The notes under the pieces: generated by a model
What the model was told of the DNA's origin: nothing
The model's database searches: none
The model's input: only the letters and a program-made list of their open reading frames with translations
In this document: positions 11,352-23,700 of the stretch, in pieces
Layout: each line of letters begins with the position of its first letter
Numbering within the stretch: the first letter of the stretch is position 1
Made by a program: the position numbers and the translations under genes
Source: Copromyces sp. CBS 386.78
Lineage: Eukaryota; Ascomycota; Sordariomycetes; Sordariales; Sordariaceae
Direction: 5' to 3'
Assembly: GCA_030685235.1 (NCBI GenBank)
Contig: MU839100.1
Coordinates: 124,001-188,000, forward strand
Length of the DNA: 64,000 nt

Positions 11352-14217
11352 CTACTCTTGCAGCTTCTCAAACCTCTCTCTAGCCTTGTCCCTCGTCTTC
11401 ACCACAAAGTCCGAAAACTGCCCCTTCGTCCTCCTCGCCGCCTCCTCGCTCGCATCGCCCAGCTTGCCTCCCTCCGCACCCAATCCAACACCAGGCGCAT
11501 ACGCCTCCGTCGCAATGGCCTGTGTCCGTCCCGTGCCTTCGGCACCAAGACCCACGCCGGCCGTCCAGCCCATCTTAGCCAACATGCCCGCGCCCTTGGA
11601 CTTCTTCGCCGCGGCCTCCTCCTCAGCAGCTTGCTGTTGCAGTTGATGTTCCTTGCGCTTCACCCCGTCGGCAGCAGGACCGGATGCACCAGCCAGAGCA
11701 AGCTGTTGCTTCGATAACTGACCACCCGGCTTGTTGGGCTGCAGGAACGCATTCCGACGCTCCATTGCTCTGTCGCGGTACCGCTGCGTGCGCTGTTCCT
11801 CCCGGCGAAGCTTCTTGTCGGGGACCATGGTAAGCGGCACTTTGCCTTTTGCGGCTAGCTCGGCGACGGCACGCTCCTTGGCTGGGGCGTCGGAAAGCAT
11901 GCGCTTGTGCAGCTCACTTTCCTGCTCGTGGCGCCAGATGGTCTCGGCGTGCTTGAAGGTGCGGTGGCAGAGGTGGCAGTAGAGGGAGTCGAAGTCGGCG
12001 TACGACGTGTAGACGGGTGGAGAGTCGTGCTTGAGGCGAGGGGTGCGGCGGGCAATGGATCGGGGTTCCTTCCCGAGCGAAGCAAGCTTAGCGGAGGCCT
12101 TTTCTTTGGTTTCGGGGTCTTTGAAGTGGTTGTGAACGATGACTTCGTGGCTGACGAGGAGGTCCTCGCGCGTGTAGGGACCGTGTCCACGGTTGTTGAT
12201 GGTTTCTTGCGAAGGGACCTCCCAGTCGCAGAGTAGACATAGCATGCGGTCCCAGTCCGCATATGAGAGGTACTGATCGGCCCAGTGAGGCTTCAGAGGT
12301 CCGTCTGCCTCTTGATCATCATCATCTCCCTCAAACCCTGCTGAGTCGAGGCCGCCTTCAGCAGCAGCCAACTTTTTTCCGTGTAGTTCCGCCGCCTTTT
12401 TCGTCCACATCTGCATCTGCGGCATCATTGCGATGCCCTTCTCACCAGGAGCTGGCTCCTTCTTCCTGAATTTCTTCAGGAGGTTGGCCTGGCGGGTAAG
12501 AGGATTCTCCATAGCGCCATCTTTATGGTCTATAGACTTATCTGCGCCTCGAGGTTCAAATGTAGGCTCGACCGAGACAACATGGATGCTAGGATAAACA
12601 CGCTCGTCCCAGTACTTCAGTCGAATGGTAGGATTGTAGATGGGTTGGAAGGAAAAGCGCGGATCCTCGTCCGGGCCAACCTCAAAGGCCGGGATGAAGA
12701 CACCGGTGTGGATGAACGAAACCACAACAGCCCTGGACGCAATCGTAAAGCTTGGGGAATTGCGGAATTTTTCAACCGCACCCTTGGCGTCTTCAACCGT
12801 TGCAAACTCGGCGAAACCATATCTCCAGGATTCGTTGCTCCTCCGGTTCCGTATCAGGAAAACGCGGCGTAGGCTACCGGGTTTTGCGCCGAGGTTTGCA
12901 GTGTTGCTGCCCGGCGCTGTCGACTTCAACTTGTGGGTACCGGTAGGCGCCTTTGCCGTCTCTTCGCGGAACAGCTTCATGACGCCCTTGGCTAGAACTT
13001 CCTCGGTCACTGACGCCTCTAGATTTCTTATTACAAGATACTGTGACGGCATTTGTTGAGGGTCTTCGTCGGTTTCTCCGGTCAAGAGAGGACCTGATGA
13101 TGGGGCTCCATAACTGTAGCTGTAATTGGCATCATCTGCGCCTGTTAGTCAACAGCCTGCCGGCATAAGCAAAAGGCGGGGACCAGAAACATACCGGGCC
13201 TCTCTGTCCTGCATTTGAAGCACATAGCACGGTATGAGAAGTTAACTGCACCGCACTTGAGGCAGTCCCAGTCCTCATCATCTCTGCGGGAGTCGTCCAT
13301 ATCGCTACGGCTCCTTTCGAAGAAGATATCCATGGTAATATATTCCGAGTTGGCACCACGGGTGTGCTCGAGAGGGAACGATATATCGGGATGATACTGT
13401 TCCATAAAGCCCTCTGCATCCGCGCGTCGTTTAAACTCGACGACCGCAAGGCGGCGACCGGCGCTGTCGTATCGGAATCGGACGATCTTGATTTGGTCGG
13501 TAGACGTGTTTGGATCTTGGGTGACGAGGTTGAGACCGTAGAGAACCTACAGTAGTTTGGTAGATTGATTAGAACCATGTAGAGCTACATGCTAGGCGCA
13601 AATACAGCACCAGACTTACATCACGTTCGGTGGCGTCCTCCGGAATGCCTTGGAGAACTATGATCTTGCCTCCAGGCGCGGGCGCGGGCGCGTCGTTGTG
13701 TCGCCTGGAAGATTGGCCTTCCCTATACCCTCCGTTATGGCGATTGCTTGGACTTGTCCCTCGACCACGTCCTCGGTAATCGTCGTCGTCATAGTGTCTT
13801 CCTCCACCACCACCACCACCGCCGCCGCCGCCGCCGTGTCTCCCCCAGTCTCCGCTACGGGCGCCACCGTATCTGTTACCGCCTCTGTCTCCATCGCCGT
13901 CTCCGGCGCCTTCGTGATATTCGCCGTCATCGTCGTAGTTGAGGCTTCTTGACGGACTTAGAGCATCTTGTTTGCGTGTCAGACACAACCAAAGTTAGCC
14001 ATGGCAAGCTCGGGAGCAACTTGTGGTAGGCACAAAAATGGCCATCGTCCAGGCTTAGGCTTGTTCAGGTTTTACCCTCTCTCGACCGGTAGTACTCGCC
14101 GTCTTTTGGTCTTAGATCGTTCGAGCCCGGCAGGCGTGAGTATGGTGGTGGTGGACTACGACTGCGACGACGGTAGCCACCAGCGTCGCGCGCCCTGGAA
14201 GCGTAATCCTCAGGCAT
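11352..14217 (-). CDS. RBM5/RBM10-type splicing factor (RRM, RanBP2 zinc finger, RRM, C2H2, G-patch)
   Basis: Nuclear RNA-binding protein expected to act in early spliceosome assembly and alternative splicing. Four exons give 874 codons in phase: 14217-14076, 13966-13620, 13546-13195, and about 13135-11352 (an acceptor 6 bp earlier is also possible). Seen in order: an Arg/Ser-rich N-terminus, a long Gly run (12 consecutive Gly) with Asp/Tyr/Arg, RRM1 from about residue 147 (GKIIVLQGIP), a RanBP2 finger at about 255-280 (DWDCLKCGAVNF...CFKC), RRM2 from about 311 (YLVIRNL), two C2H2-like fingers (CLLCDW...; YCHLCHRTFKHAETIWRHE), and a C-terminal G-patch (GAGMLAKMGWTAGVGLGAEG). This exact domain order is that of human RBM5/6/10. 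All donors are GTAAAA, GTAAGT or GTATGT. Divergent to the MoaE gene. Confidence 0.9.
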
Positions 14218-14852
14218 TGCGGCGCGTGTTCATAAAGGGCGCGAATGGTTGTTCGCTTGACGCTTGTATTTTTGACGCGTTGTGGAATCGATTAGGTGTC
14301 TTATGGTGGGTTGCGCGCTGCAAAAAGCTTCCGTCAATTAATGGAAAGCTTTCGGTTGTCGTGGTTGTTGAATGACAATTGAGAGTTGCGAGCTCGTTTG
14401 ATGCAGCGAACAATGGAATGGATGGCTTCCCGCTCGCTATCTTATCAGGTAACTTACGCCATGCATTACCGTATCTTACACAATGCTCCGCCCAAGTCCC
14501 ACTTACAAGTGAACTACAACCTTGATGTCAACGACACAATCAGTCATCACCATTACTCGTCTGGGCTCGAGTACCTAGTTTCCGGTTCTTCGAGTTTCTC
14601 AAGCGGAAATTCTGCTTTTATTCCTTGATATATACTGGCTCTTTGGGAGATAAGTCTAATTTCCTGGCTTAATTCTAGCATATATCCCACTCGGCTTCCA
14701 TCACCTCATCACACCTGCCAAACTTCCCACTTCACATAGCTCACGACGCCAACCATTTCCTCGCTTCAACTGGTTCATATTGCTTGCCACAACGAAGAAC
14801 ACCACCACACACTCAAGATTCTCACGTCTCATCAAGACTCTACTCACCAAAC
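14218..14852. other. Divergent promoter between splicing factor and MoaE genes
   Basis: 635 bp upstream of both genes. A TATA-like GATATATA occurs near 14627, about 220 bp before the MoaE start. C/T-rich leader sequence follows. No further gene was seen. Confidence 0.45.
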
Positions 14853-15482
14853 ATGGCAACCCAACAACCAACTCAAGGCGATGAACACCCTCAAGCTCAA
14901 CAGCCACAGCCACAGCCACAATCATCAGATCCCACCGAGATCTCAGAACCCAGCATCTACGTAGCCCTCACCCACGACCACCTAAGTTACCAATCCACCA
15001 TAGACCGCGTCCGCTCCCCTGAAGCCGGCGCCATTGTCGTCTTTGCCGGAACAACCCGCAACAACTTCAACTCCCTCCCCGTCCAGCACCTCTCCTACAC
15101 GTCCTACGCCCCGCTAGCACTGCGCACCATGCTCACAATCTGCCGATCTATCCTCACCAAGCACGGGCTAAAGGGGATAGCGATGGTGCACCGGCTAGGC
15201 GTGGTCCCCATCGGGGAGGAAAGTATCTTGATTGCGGTATCGAGCCCCCATAGGCAGGCAGCATGGAGGGCAGGCGAGGAGGCGCTGGAGGAGTGTAAAG
15301 CAAAGGTGGAGGTGTGGAAGAGGGAGGAGTTTGGTGGCGAGGGGGGAGGGGTTTGGAGGGCTAATAGGGATGGGGCCATTGGCGTCAAGGTTGATGAGCC
15401 TAGGATAGGGGAAGGGGAGGGAAAAGGGGATGAGGATGAGGATGGGAATGGCGGTAGGAAGGATTATGGGGAGGAAAAGTAG
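14853..15482 (+). CDS. Molybdopterin synthase catalytic (large) subunit, MoaE/MOCS2B family
   Basis: Transfers sulfur from the thiocarboxylated small subunit to precursor Z (cPMP), making molybdopterin for nitrate reductase and xanthine dehydrogenase. 209 residues, single exon. The first ~35 residues are Gln/Pro-rich and probably disordered. The MoaE core runs about 35-170 with GAIVVFAGTTRNNF, HRLGVVPIGEESILIAV, SSPHRQAAW and KVEVWKREEF, which contains the active-site lysine region. A Gly/Glu/Asp-rich tail follows. The ATG at 14853 is the first in frame to give the family N-terminus; the frame extends upstream only through leader sequence without another ATG. In Neurospora one of the nit cofactor loci encodes this subunit (possibly nit-8, from memory), so no symbol is given. 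Confidence 0.92.
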   Translation: MATQQPTQGDEHPQAQQPQPQPQSSDPTEISEPSIYVALTHDHLSYQSTIDRVRSPEAGAIVVFAGTTRNNFNSLPVQHLSYTSYAPLALRTMLTICRSILTKHGLKGIAMVHRLGVVPIGEESILIAVSSPHRQAAWRAGEEALEECKAKVEVWKREEFGGEGGGVWRANRDGAIGVKVDEPRIGEGEGKGDEDEDGNGGRKDYGEEK

Positions 15483-18122
15483 CTGGAAACAGAGTAGGGG
15501 ATCATGATATGAAGGATGAGCGTTTAAGGCATGAGTGCCCAGAACGTGTATGTGTCATGGGAGTGATGGATGGAGTCCGAAGACAGATGAAGCGACGAGT
15601 TTGAGACAAGAAGTTGTGAGTTTGCATACATATATATACTTCAGCATCTCCTTTTCTTTTCATCTTGTCAGCATCCCTATCGGAGGTGTGTATCTCTCCG
15701 AATCCCAAGATCCTCGCCATCAGGTTTGTCTGTTTTTTACACACATCTGCATCACGCCTTTGGTTTCGAGGCTCACTTTGACACAATAACAGAAATTATA
15801 AAAGTATATCATAACATCGTCTCCATCATTGTCAATCTCCCCCAGGATTAAAAGACAAATGACCCCTACAAATTGTCCGGCCCAGATGCCAAACACGTCG
15901 TTGCAAACACATCAACATCCTCTTCTTCCTTTGTCATGCTCCCATAAATTAGTCGACCATGCCTCGGTTTTGTCACATCAAATCTCCATATAACCCCCTC
16001 AATCATCAACACATAAGTTCATTATCTTGCTTTTTTTTCCCACCGCTCCTATTTTGAACCACTTCCACCATGACTTCCACTGCTACCGGTACCCTTCTCC
16101 TTGTCACTGCCATCATCACTACTGCCTTTCGAAGCCCCAGTACCAACACCGGATGAAGGCTTCGGCGGAGGACAAGCACCTATGGGCTTAGGGAAGTCGT
16201 AACCCGAGCCGCGACCTCTGGGCATGTTTCCGATGGTCAAGATGTTGAGCTGGGCTGTGGCTGGGTTGTTGCCAGAAGACAGACAGGGTGGAAGTCTGGG
16301 CAGTAGTTGTGGGCAGTTTGTCTCAGGTGAGTGTCTTCGCGTAGACCGGCTGGCTGGTTTGGGCTGGTTGATGGATAGTAGGAGCTTGGGTTTGAAACCA
16401 AGTCCAGTGGATGCTCTGGAGGTGTTTGAGGCTGAGTGGCCGTGCGTGGTTGTCGGTGATCGACTGACTGGTCGAGTAACTGGCTGGCTGGCTGAGAAAG
16501 ATGGATATGTCCGAGACGATGCGTTTGACGTTTACTATTTTGGAGAAGTAGATGCAGTGCTTGTAGCTTCCAGTTGGTGAGGAGTTTGCTTGCTGCAGAG
16601 TGTCTGTCACTTTGGGGTGGGATCACTGTGTTGCTGGACAGACACAAGACTTCAAGGGGAAAGTGGTGGTTTTTCTGCGTCTCTTTTCCAGAATATTTCT
16701 AGAAGAAGAAGAACAAGCGGTGTCTCTCAACGAACGGACGAACCGAGGTTGATGTTCTCGAAATGCGAAAGAAAAAAGAAACCAATGTTTGCTCCGAGAG
16801 CAAGGGTTGCGATAACCTGGGATAACCGCCTCTTTCTATTCACCAACAAACAAAGAACCAACTCGGTCTATCCTTCCCAGGTCTTCGATGCCCTGACCGA
16901 GCTCATCTCCAGGAGACTGGAGCTCACATATCGGTATATGGTTCGTGGTTCATTTCCGGATGCAGAGAAGGGGAGGAAGGAGCGGGCAGGTCTTTATGAG
17001 ACGACCTAGGTTAGTGCCTGCCGTGCATAATCGGTTTTTTTGCGGCATTGACACCGCAACTCACGGAGTGACTGGACTGTAAAATGACATCTGGTGGGCA
17101 CACCGCTCATCTAAAGTGATGGGAGCACCTCTTTCCCGCAGAACCTCTTAGTTCCGCCTGCGCGAGAACCTTGCGGGACAAGTACTTGCACTTCAATAAC
17201 CAAGATCCAACAGAAATAGAAAGTTCGAGTGCCGGAGGTGGGTAAGAAAGGTAGGATCCGGAAATTGGGTATTTCGAAAAGAAGGTCAATCAGTATCCTG
17301 CGTTGGGAAAGAGTGAATCAAGGCAGGTGCCTTCAATTTAGGTTGTTTCAGTTGGGAGTTGATGTAAGTCCACCGCATGGCCGACTTGGTTGCAAGGGAA
17401 GTGCTACTGATATACAGAATGGCTTCATGGGTAAATGGTAATGACGATCGTCGAGACTGGATGCAGGCATGTAAAGAAGGAGCTGAGAGGGCTACTCTTA
17501 CTTGTAATGGTAACAATGTATGACAGGTCCATACACTCGGAAAAATAATTGAGGAAGGCGCATCCCGTACAAAGTTTGCGGTGAAGAACTTATATATGTT
17601 TCATCATGATATTTTCAAAGTGGGAAGGCACGACATCGGCAGACCGGTCAAAACATAACCATGTCAAGCACCGGACAACTTATCGAATCAAGTCATCATT
17701 GCACCAAAGCGTCACAAAGAATATGCGTATCATCATAACCAAGGCCAAAGACTTCTGCGTGAGCCCAAATCTGAGAATATACATAACACAGGACGTCCCG
17801 AATTTCCTCCCGAAAACCCCGAGAATGATATGTGAAATAGCGTGAACTGTGGTCCATCCGACGCCTGCGAGAGTAAGCCCTTTCACTTGAGCCTATATCC
17901 TGTGAATGTGGAGAAATCTCTCATGTTATGCGTGGGATACATGTGCCGGCTGCGCCTGTCAATTTCCGTCCTTGTCCAAAAGCCCAAGAATCCCAATAAA
18001 AAAAGAGTTTCCGCCGACCCTGGACGTCTCTCCAATCACAAACTCCTTTCAAGAAAAGATAACCAAACTCCATAACTCCTTCAGTCTTGTCCGACTCGTA
18101 CGCCATTACTCGTAACATACAA
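15483..18122. other. Convergent intergenic region, mostly featureless
   Basis: 2.6 kb between the ends of the MoaE and oligopeptide transporter genes. The only candidate coding stretch is the small minus-strand frame at 16049-16225. Long C/T-rich minus-strand sequence at about 16300-16650 resembles a leader for that frame. 16,700-18,100 shows only short spurious frames. Confidence 0.45.
16049..16225 (-). CDS. Possible small protein, Gly/Ser/Lys-rich
   Basis: I do not recognise this protein. From the ATG at 16225 it gives 58 residues starting MPRGRGSGYDFPKPIG and ending in a Gly/Ser/Asp/Lys-rich tail. The same frame stays open upstream (reading ...ATAQLNILTIGN before the Met) into a C/T-rich region without another ATG, so either this Met is the start after a long leader or an upstream spliced exon supplies it. 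The sequence is more ordered than the random frames around it. No domain or signal peptide was seen. Confidence 0.3.
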   Translation of the reverse strand: MPRGRGSGYDFPKPIGACPPPKPSSGVGTGASKGSSDDGSDKEKGTGSSGSHGGSGSK

Positions 18123-20710
18123 CTATGGCCACTCGTGAGGTCCAAAGATCTCCCCTGGCGGGACGTGTTTCTGTACAGCCCTGGCACTCTGATCCATGGT
18201 GCTCCCAGCCACTGTGTTGCCAAACCATACTGGCGCTTCAGTGTGTGATAGCGTGAGGGAAAAGAAAATAACGAGGGTTGACAGCAAAAGACCAACGTCA
18301 AGGGCGGCCGAAGTGAGGTAGTTGTACTGAAGCCACCAACCCGTCTTCCGGCGGCGAATGAAAAAGTTGAAAACAGTGCCGACTATGCCCCAGCAATAGT
18401 AGATGTAAACAGTTGCGGGCGGAATCCAGCCTGAACCGCCAAACACCAGCGGGAAGTTGACATAGCGCCAAAGTGAGCGCGGATATCGTCGAGCGAAAAA
18501 CCACGAAATCACGGGAGCAAGGGCGCCGACGAGCCAGAACCACTGCAAAGAGCTATAGAGTGCTTTGCCGGAGAACATGCGGGCCGGTCCGATCGCACCC
18601 CAAATGACGGATGCGGTGAAGAACACCCTAGCACTGGGACATGTAAAGTGGTTGGCCTGCCCGTCCTTGCAAATATCGGGAATCGCCCCAAGGGCCCAGT
18701 TCATGACGGCGATCTGGACAATGGCTGACCAAAGCGAAGCTATCAGCTGGGACCAGAACATGACGCGAGGTGGCACCTTCATGTAATGACCGAGCTTGAG
18801 ATCCTGAGTGAAATATAGCGCCTGCGACATGACGAGATAACCGTAGTTCTTGAACATCATCATGACCAAAGGGCGGCCGGGGAGCATGTAGCCGATGACA
18901 TACTCGGTCAAGACGTTCAGTCCCAACTGAATATTGGTAATGGCCTGAATGATTCCAATCGGAATGGTCCATACCATTGGAATCAATATGCAGACGACAA
19001 ACGCCCACCATGGGAAGCTGGTATCCCAGGCACACACCACAGCAAAGGAGATACCAAGCATGATGGCGAATAGGATGATATACCACCAATCCTCGGCGTC
19101 GCGGTATTTCTTCATGAGGCGCATGTGGACATCGTCTTCTTGATGGCGGGCCAACTTCCACTGGTTCCAGATATCCCTGCCGTGGTAGAGGCCAACATGG
19201 ACGATGACGGCCGCGACAGCTGCGAATGATAGCCCATATGCAAGGGCGAACTGCGTGGGGAGGTAAAGCGGCGAGTAATTGTGGTACTTTTCCTCGTCGA
19301 AATGCAGGTTACCATTAAGAATGCGGTGAACGTCGTACTTATTTCCGGTGTTGTCGTACGAGTGCGACTCTTGAACTGGCAGGTAAGCTGAGTACCACGT
19401 ATTCGAATATTGGATTCCGAGGGAGACAATAACGAAGAAAAATGTGACACCGCCGACGACGTTGGCGATTGCATGGAATGGCGATGCGAGGGGTGACAGG
19501 AGATATCCAGAGATGATGGACCAATCCTAAAAAGAGTCAGCACATGTTAATGATCTCGTCCGGGAATTGTGAAACACCCACAAGAGTTATAGGGAATAGC
19601 CCATAACCGGTCTGTCCGCCAAACAACTGATTGACAATGACATTCTCGGGCCAGATCCAGGTAAGCCAGCACATCCAAGACAGTCCCGTGAAAAGATAAC
19701 CAGGAAACCAGTACCACGCAAATGATCCGACCATGACAATCAAGAACCATCGGTATCGGCTGATTGACCAGCCATTTGTCCTTGCTGGATCCGAGGGCGA
19801 GTGGTCGTGGAGCGTGTAGAAGAGAGTGCAGTTGATGAGATCCGCGGGCCAGATCATGGCAGCGGGCCAAACCAAGAACCTCCTTGCCAAACCGGCAAGT
19901 CCATAGCCAGTGCAGAGCGTCGAGATACCGAAGAGGATTTGCCAGGCCCAGCCGAACGACTGTCTATACCAGATCTCCTGAGCTAGAATGACATCAGTAG
20001 CATACAAAGCACCACCACCATACGCAGCCTAATGAAGAAAGAATTAGCAGCTAGTTAACAAGATGGAAGGGCAGACGTACATTCGACATGACAACAATGA
20101 TGACATGTTCCTTGAAGTTGAATGGTCCGGGTTTGAGGTTGAACTTGATGCCGAATACGGTGAAAACACGGTCGGGAAAGATAAGATCCCAGCCCAAGCC
20201 GATGGGGTATGCGATGAGCTGGATGGCCAAAGTCGACAACATGATGCTAGGGTTTCGCAGCGAGAGCAGCATGTTGACAGCGGAACCGATGGTGCAAAGC
20301 AACATGCCGATAGTCCAGGCCCGGATGGTGTTGACCGGCATCTCGACATCGTAATTTCGTACTGAAGCTCGGACCTTTGAAGTCAGTTAGAGAGAGTCCA
20401 AATAGGATACTGACCATGACGCGCAGAGCGATGAAGCGGGATATCTCACTTCTGGATATGGCGAATTGTCTTCGGCTAATATTTGGTCGATCTCGGTTCC
20501 CTTCTCGATGTTTGCGCTGTTCAGAGCGGTTTCGACCTCGTCAAGTTCGTTCAGTGGTAGGTTTGGGTCCAGGCGATGCATCTTTTCGAACTGCTTCAGT
20601 GCCGTCAAGGCCTCGAGGCCAGTCGAGTCCCCCTCCATCGATCCATCGTCTACCATATCCGGCATAACATCTTCATCGCCGTGCCGTCGTCGAAAAAAGT
20701 TGCGAAGCAT
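18123..20710 (-). CDS. Oligopeptide transporter, OPT family
   Basis: Proton-coupled importer of small peptides (or glutathione/metal-peptide conjugates), polytopic in the plasma membrane. Four exons give 801 residues: 20710-20450, 20374-20081, 20028-19582, 19526-18123. All introns are phase 0, 52-75 bp long, with donors GTGAGA, GTACGT and GTGGGT. An acidic cytosolic N-terminus of about 90 residues precedes the family motif VEMPVNTIRAW. Many hydrophobic segments follow, with DWSIISGYLLSP, the NIQLGLNVLTEYVIGYMLPGRP stretch (split over two motifs) and the typical C-terminus GEIFGPHEWP. Length is normal for fungal OPTs. Upstream lies a long gene-free region. Confidence 0.94.
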
Positions 20711-23700
20711 TTTGGAGCAAAAGCGTGGTGGTCGCTATGCCTCCCGTGCAACCAAGCCCGGAAAGCAAAGCGGGAACACAATCGGGGTCGTGCCGATCTG
20801 ATGGGGCGATTCCGCAAAGCAAAGGATAAAACTCGACAGCTGGATGGTTAGTAAGCTGATCGAAGCGTAAACATGGCTGCCTCGACTCCAGCGACTGTTG
20901 AGGTTGCACGGGTCCGGGCCTAGAACGTAGGGCTACGGTGTGAGTTGAAGAGGTAGGGATCCAGAAGGGTTATGACGGAGGAAGAGTATTGTAATGGAAT
21001 GTCGACTGAGGGAGACGACGATGAAAGGAGAGACGGATGAGATGATAGGGAGATAGCAAAATGTGGGTTCCGAGTTTACGCCAGGCCGGCCCAGTCCCAG
21101 GCTCTCTTTGGCTCGTCTCTCTCCTCTCTCGACCCTCTCAGACCGTTCGAAGTCTTGGCCTTTCGCACCTCATTGCGGCATGGTGTGAAGATACCGTGTA
21201 GATATGTCGTGGGTGAGTGGGTGTCCAGGTGGGTGACTTGTGTGCCGGGGCTCACACCTCTTTCTTCACTTGTCGGCCAGGGCAGTGCTGGGAGCCAGTG
21301 GTTACGGTTGAAAATGTGGGAGGGGGATTGCATGATATCGAACTGCACCGTTTCTGGAAGCACTAGCCATGGCGGAAGATGCAGCCCCAGCCAATGCTGA
21401 CCTGCCTAAATGGGGCCGAGGGCTTGCGAAGGGCGACTACAGGGTGGGTTCAAGCGAGACCGACAGGGGTTGAGGGTATCTCGAAGCGGGGGGCACCACA
21501 TGGGCTCGATGGGTAGAGAGGCCCAGGGCACAGGGCGACGATGGGGGAGAAGGCTGGCGTGACCGTTTTCCGGTCGCGCTCTGGATGGGTGCCCGTTGCT
21601 GGGCGGGTGCTGACTGGCTGGAATGCTGCTTCAGACTTCAGTTCCTTCGGCGATCATCATGGGGAACATGGATCGATTGGGTACTGGGACCGGTACTAGC
21701 AGTTTGTGGACGGCGACGTTGAAGTTCGAATATCATGGGCCCAAGAAACACATGTTGACCAGACAAAGGTTCGGCTCTTGATGTGCGGATACCGTTTCCA
21801 ATTGGATATTGATGAAGCCGGTGAAGGACCTTATGATCCGCCCCGTTGCTGGTAGCAGTGCTTGAAGTAGGGCAACATGGCGATGTTGCACTCTGACGGC
21901 GCCGCCTTCTTGTTAACGGCTCAGTCTCATTGCTGAAGATTTGTACCTACACTACACTGATTCCTCAGCTGCTGGTCTAGGCATCCTGCACCAGCGACTC
22001 TTTGGCCTTGGTAATAAACAAGCTAGCAGAGGCTAGATAGCACTTGGACAACGCCGGCGAAGCAGCGGAAAACGGAATTGCCTCGCATCTCCGCTACTGG
22101 GGCGATACGGCGTAGCGGTTCTGAGGGTGGACGGCTTGCCACTTCCTCACCATCCTCGCTGACTCTCGTTTCTGAGGATTCTGGGGCTTCGTAAGATCGA
22201 TCCCGGCAAGTACCGTTCGTGCCACCGTTTCAGTGTGTGGCTTCTGAGCGGTCCAACAGCCATGATTGTGGGGATGGGTTCAACTAGTGCTTGACTAGGC
22301 GACGGCCGACGGCGGGCATGCAAATGCTTAAAATCATGGGGGCCACTAGCCCGGGAGCATTTTATTGTTGTGATGGCATCCGGAATGTTACCACAGAGCC
22401 CCAGGTGAAAGGCGGTTTGTGTGCCGTGCTGGGGACTGTTGCTGGTGAGTGTTCCGAGTAGAGAAATGCAAGGTCTGAAAATCGTGGAATGTGAAAATGA
22501 GAAGGTGGTCGTTGATTCAATGATCCCTCGTAACTTCTTTGAAGTGCAAACTGAGAAGCCAAAATCGGGAGGAAAGAATGGAACCGTCCACTCACAGGCA
22601 AGTGGAAGGTCTCCACCGTTCGGGGTCTGAGATGCCCTGAGTGAGAAGGAACTGCCCCGTCCCTATCCGCCCCGCAAAATGCCCTGTGCTTGCTTGCCCT
22701 TTGAGATTCCTCTCATCTCCAGTCTCCACCTCTCGGCAGGCATCGTCCAGAACCGCCGACGCTCGGAACACCCAACCTCGAGATATGGCCGCGATACAAA
22801 GTACTAGTACCTCCCGACACCCTCTCCAAGACGGTCAAGACCTGCGCCGAGCCTCCAGAACCAATCTCAGACGTTTCTTTTATCTCTAACCTCGTGACTG
22901 CACCCCTTCCAGCCGATTCCAAGCATCCACGACATCTCAGCTTGTGTCTTGGTTCCAAGTCGCGGTCCTCACCTCATCGCCCAGACACACCCACTCCTGC
23001 CACTGACTGCATCTCGCCCATCACCCTCATTTTCCATTCCATCACGCCGCCGAGACGCCGGATGATGTTGTCTACATATCATCAACGATAACAACCAGGT
23101 TACATACCTATTCTTGGCTTCTCCTCAATCACCCCAGGAAGTCCTCTCGTGCACACCTCTCTTTTGCTACTGTGTGTGTTGCATGCAGGGGGGGGGCATC
23201 ATCAACAGCGGGCAGGGCAGTCCAGTCGAGTCGGGTACTATCTTGTGAGTGCCGACCGAATTCTCGGCCCTGGTGAAGCCCCCCATGGCACCGTTATGTT
23301 ACATATACTTTTTCCTTCGCACGAGATAAGCTCTGCTGGAATGTTGGACCTTCCAACGAGCCGTGTGACAAATCATTGACGCCAAGTGCAATTCTCTCTT
23401 CCTCTCTATCGGAGAAAACCGATTCCGAGCGCAAGATATTGAAAAGGGAAAAGCATGACAAGCTTCAAGTTGAAGGCTCATCCGCTCAAAATCGTCTGTC
23501 TGTCGATTCCCAAGACTCTTCCGAGGACGGTCGGTGTCTTGGCTTCGTGCGCAGATACAGCCGTACCACACGAACATGGCCGAGACGATAGAGTGGCCGA
23601 GACCCTTGGCCAACCGAAATAGCATCAGCAATAAATTTATTGACTGACGTCCATGATCCGGCTAATATACCCATCTTGCCCAACCCAGTCCAGCCGGCAT

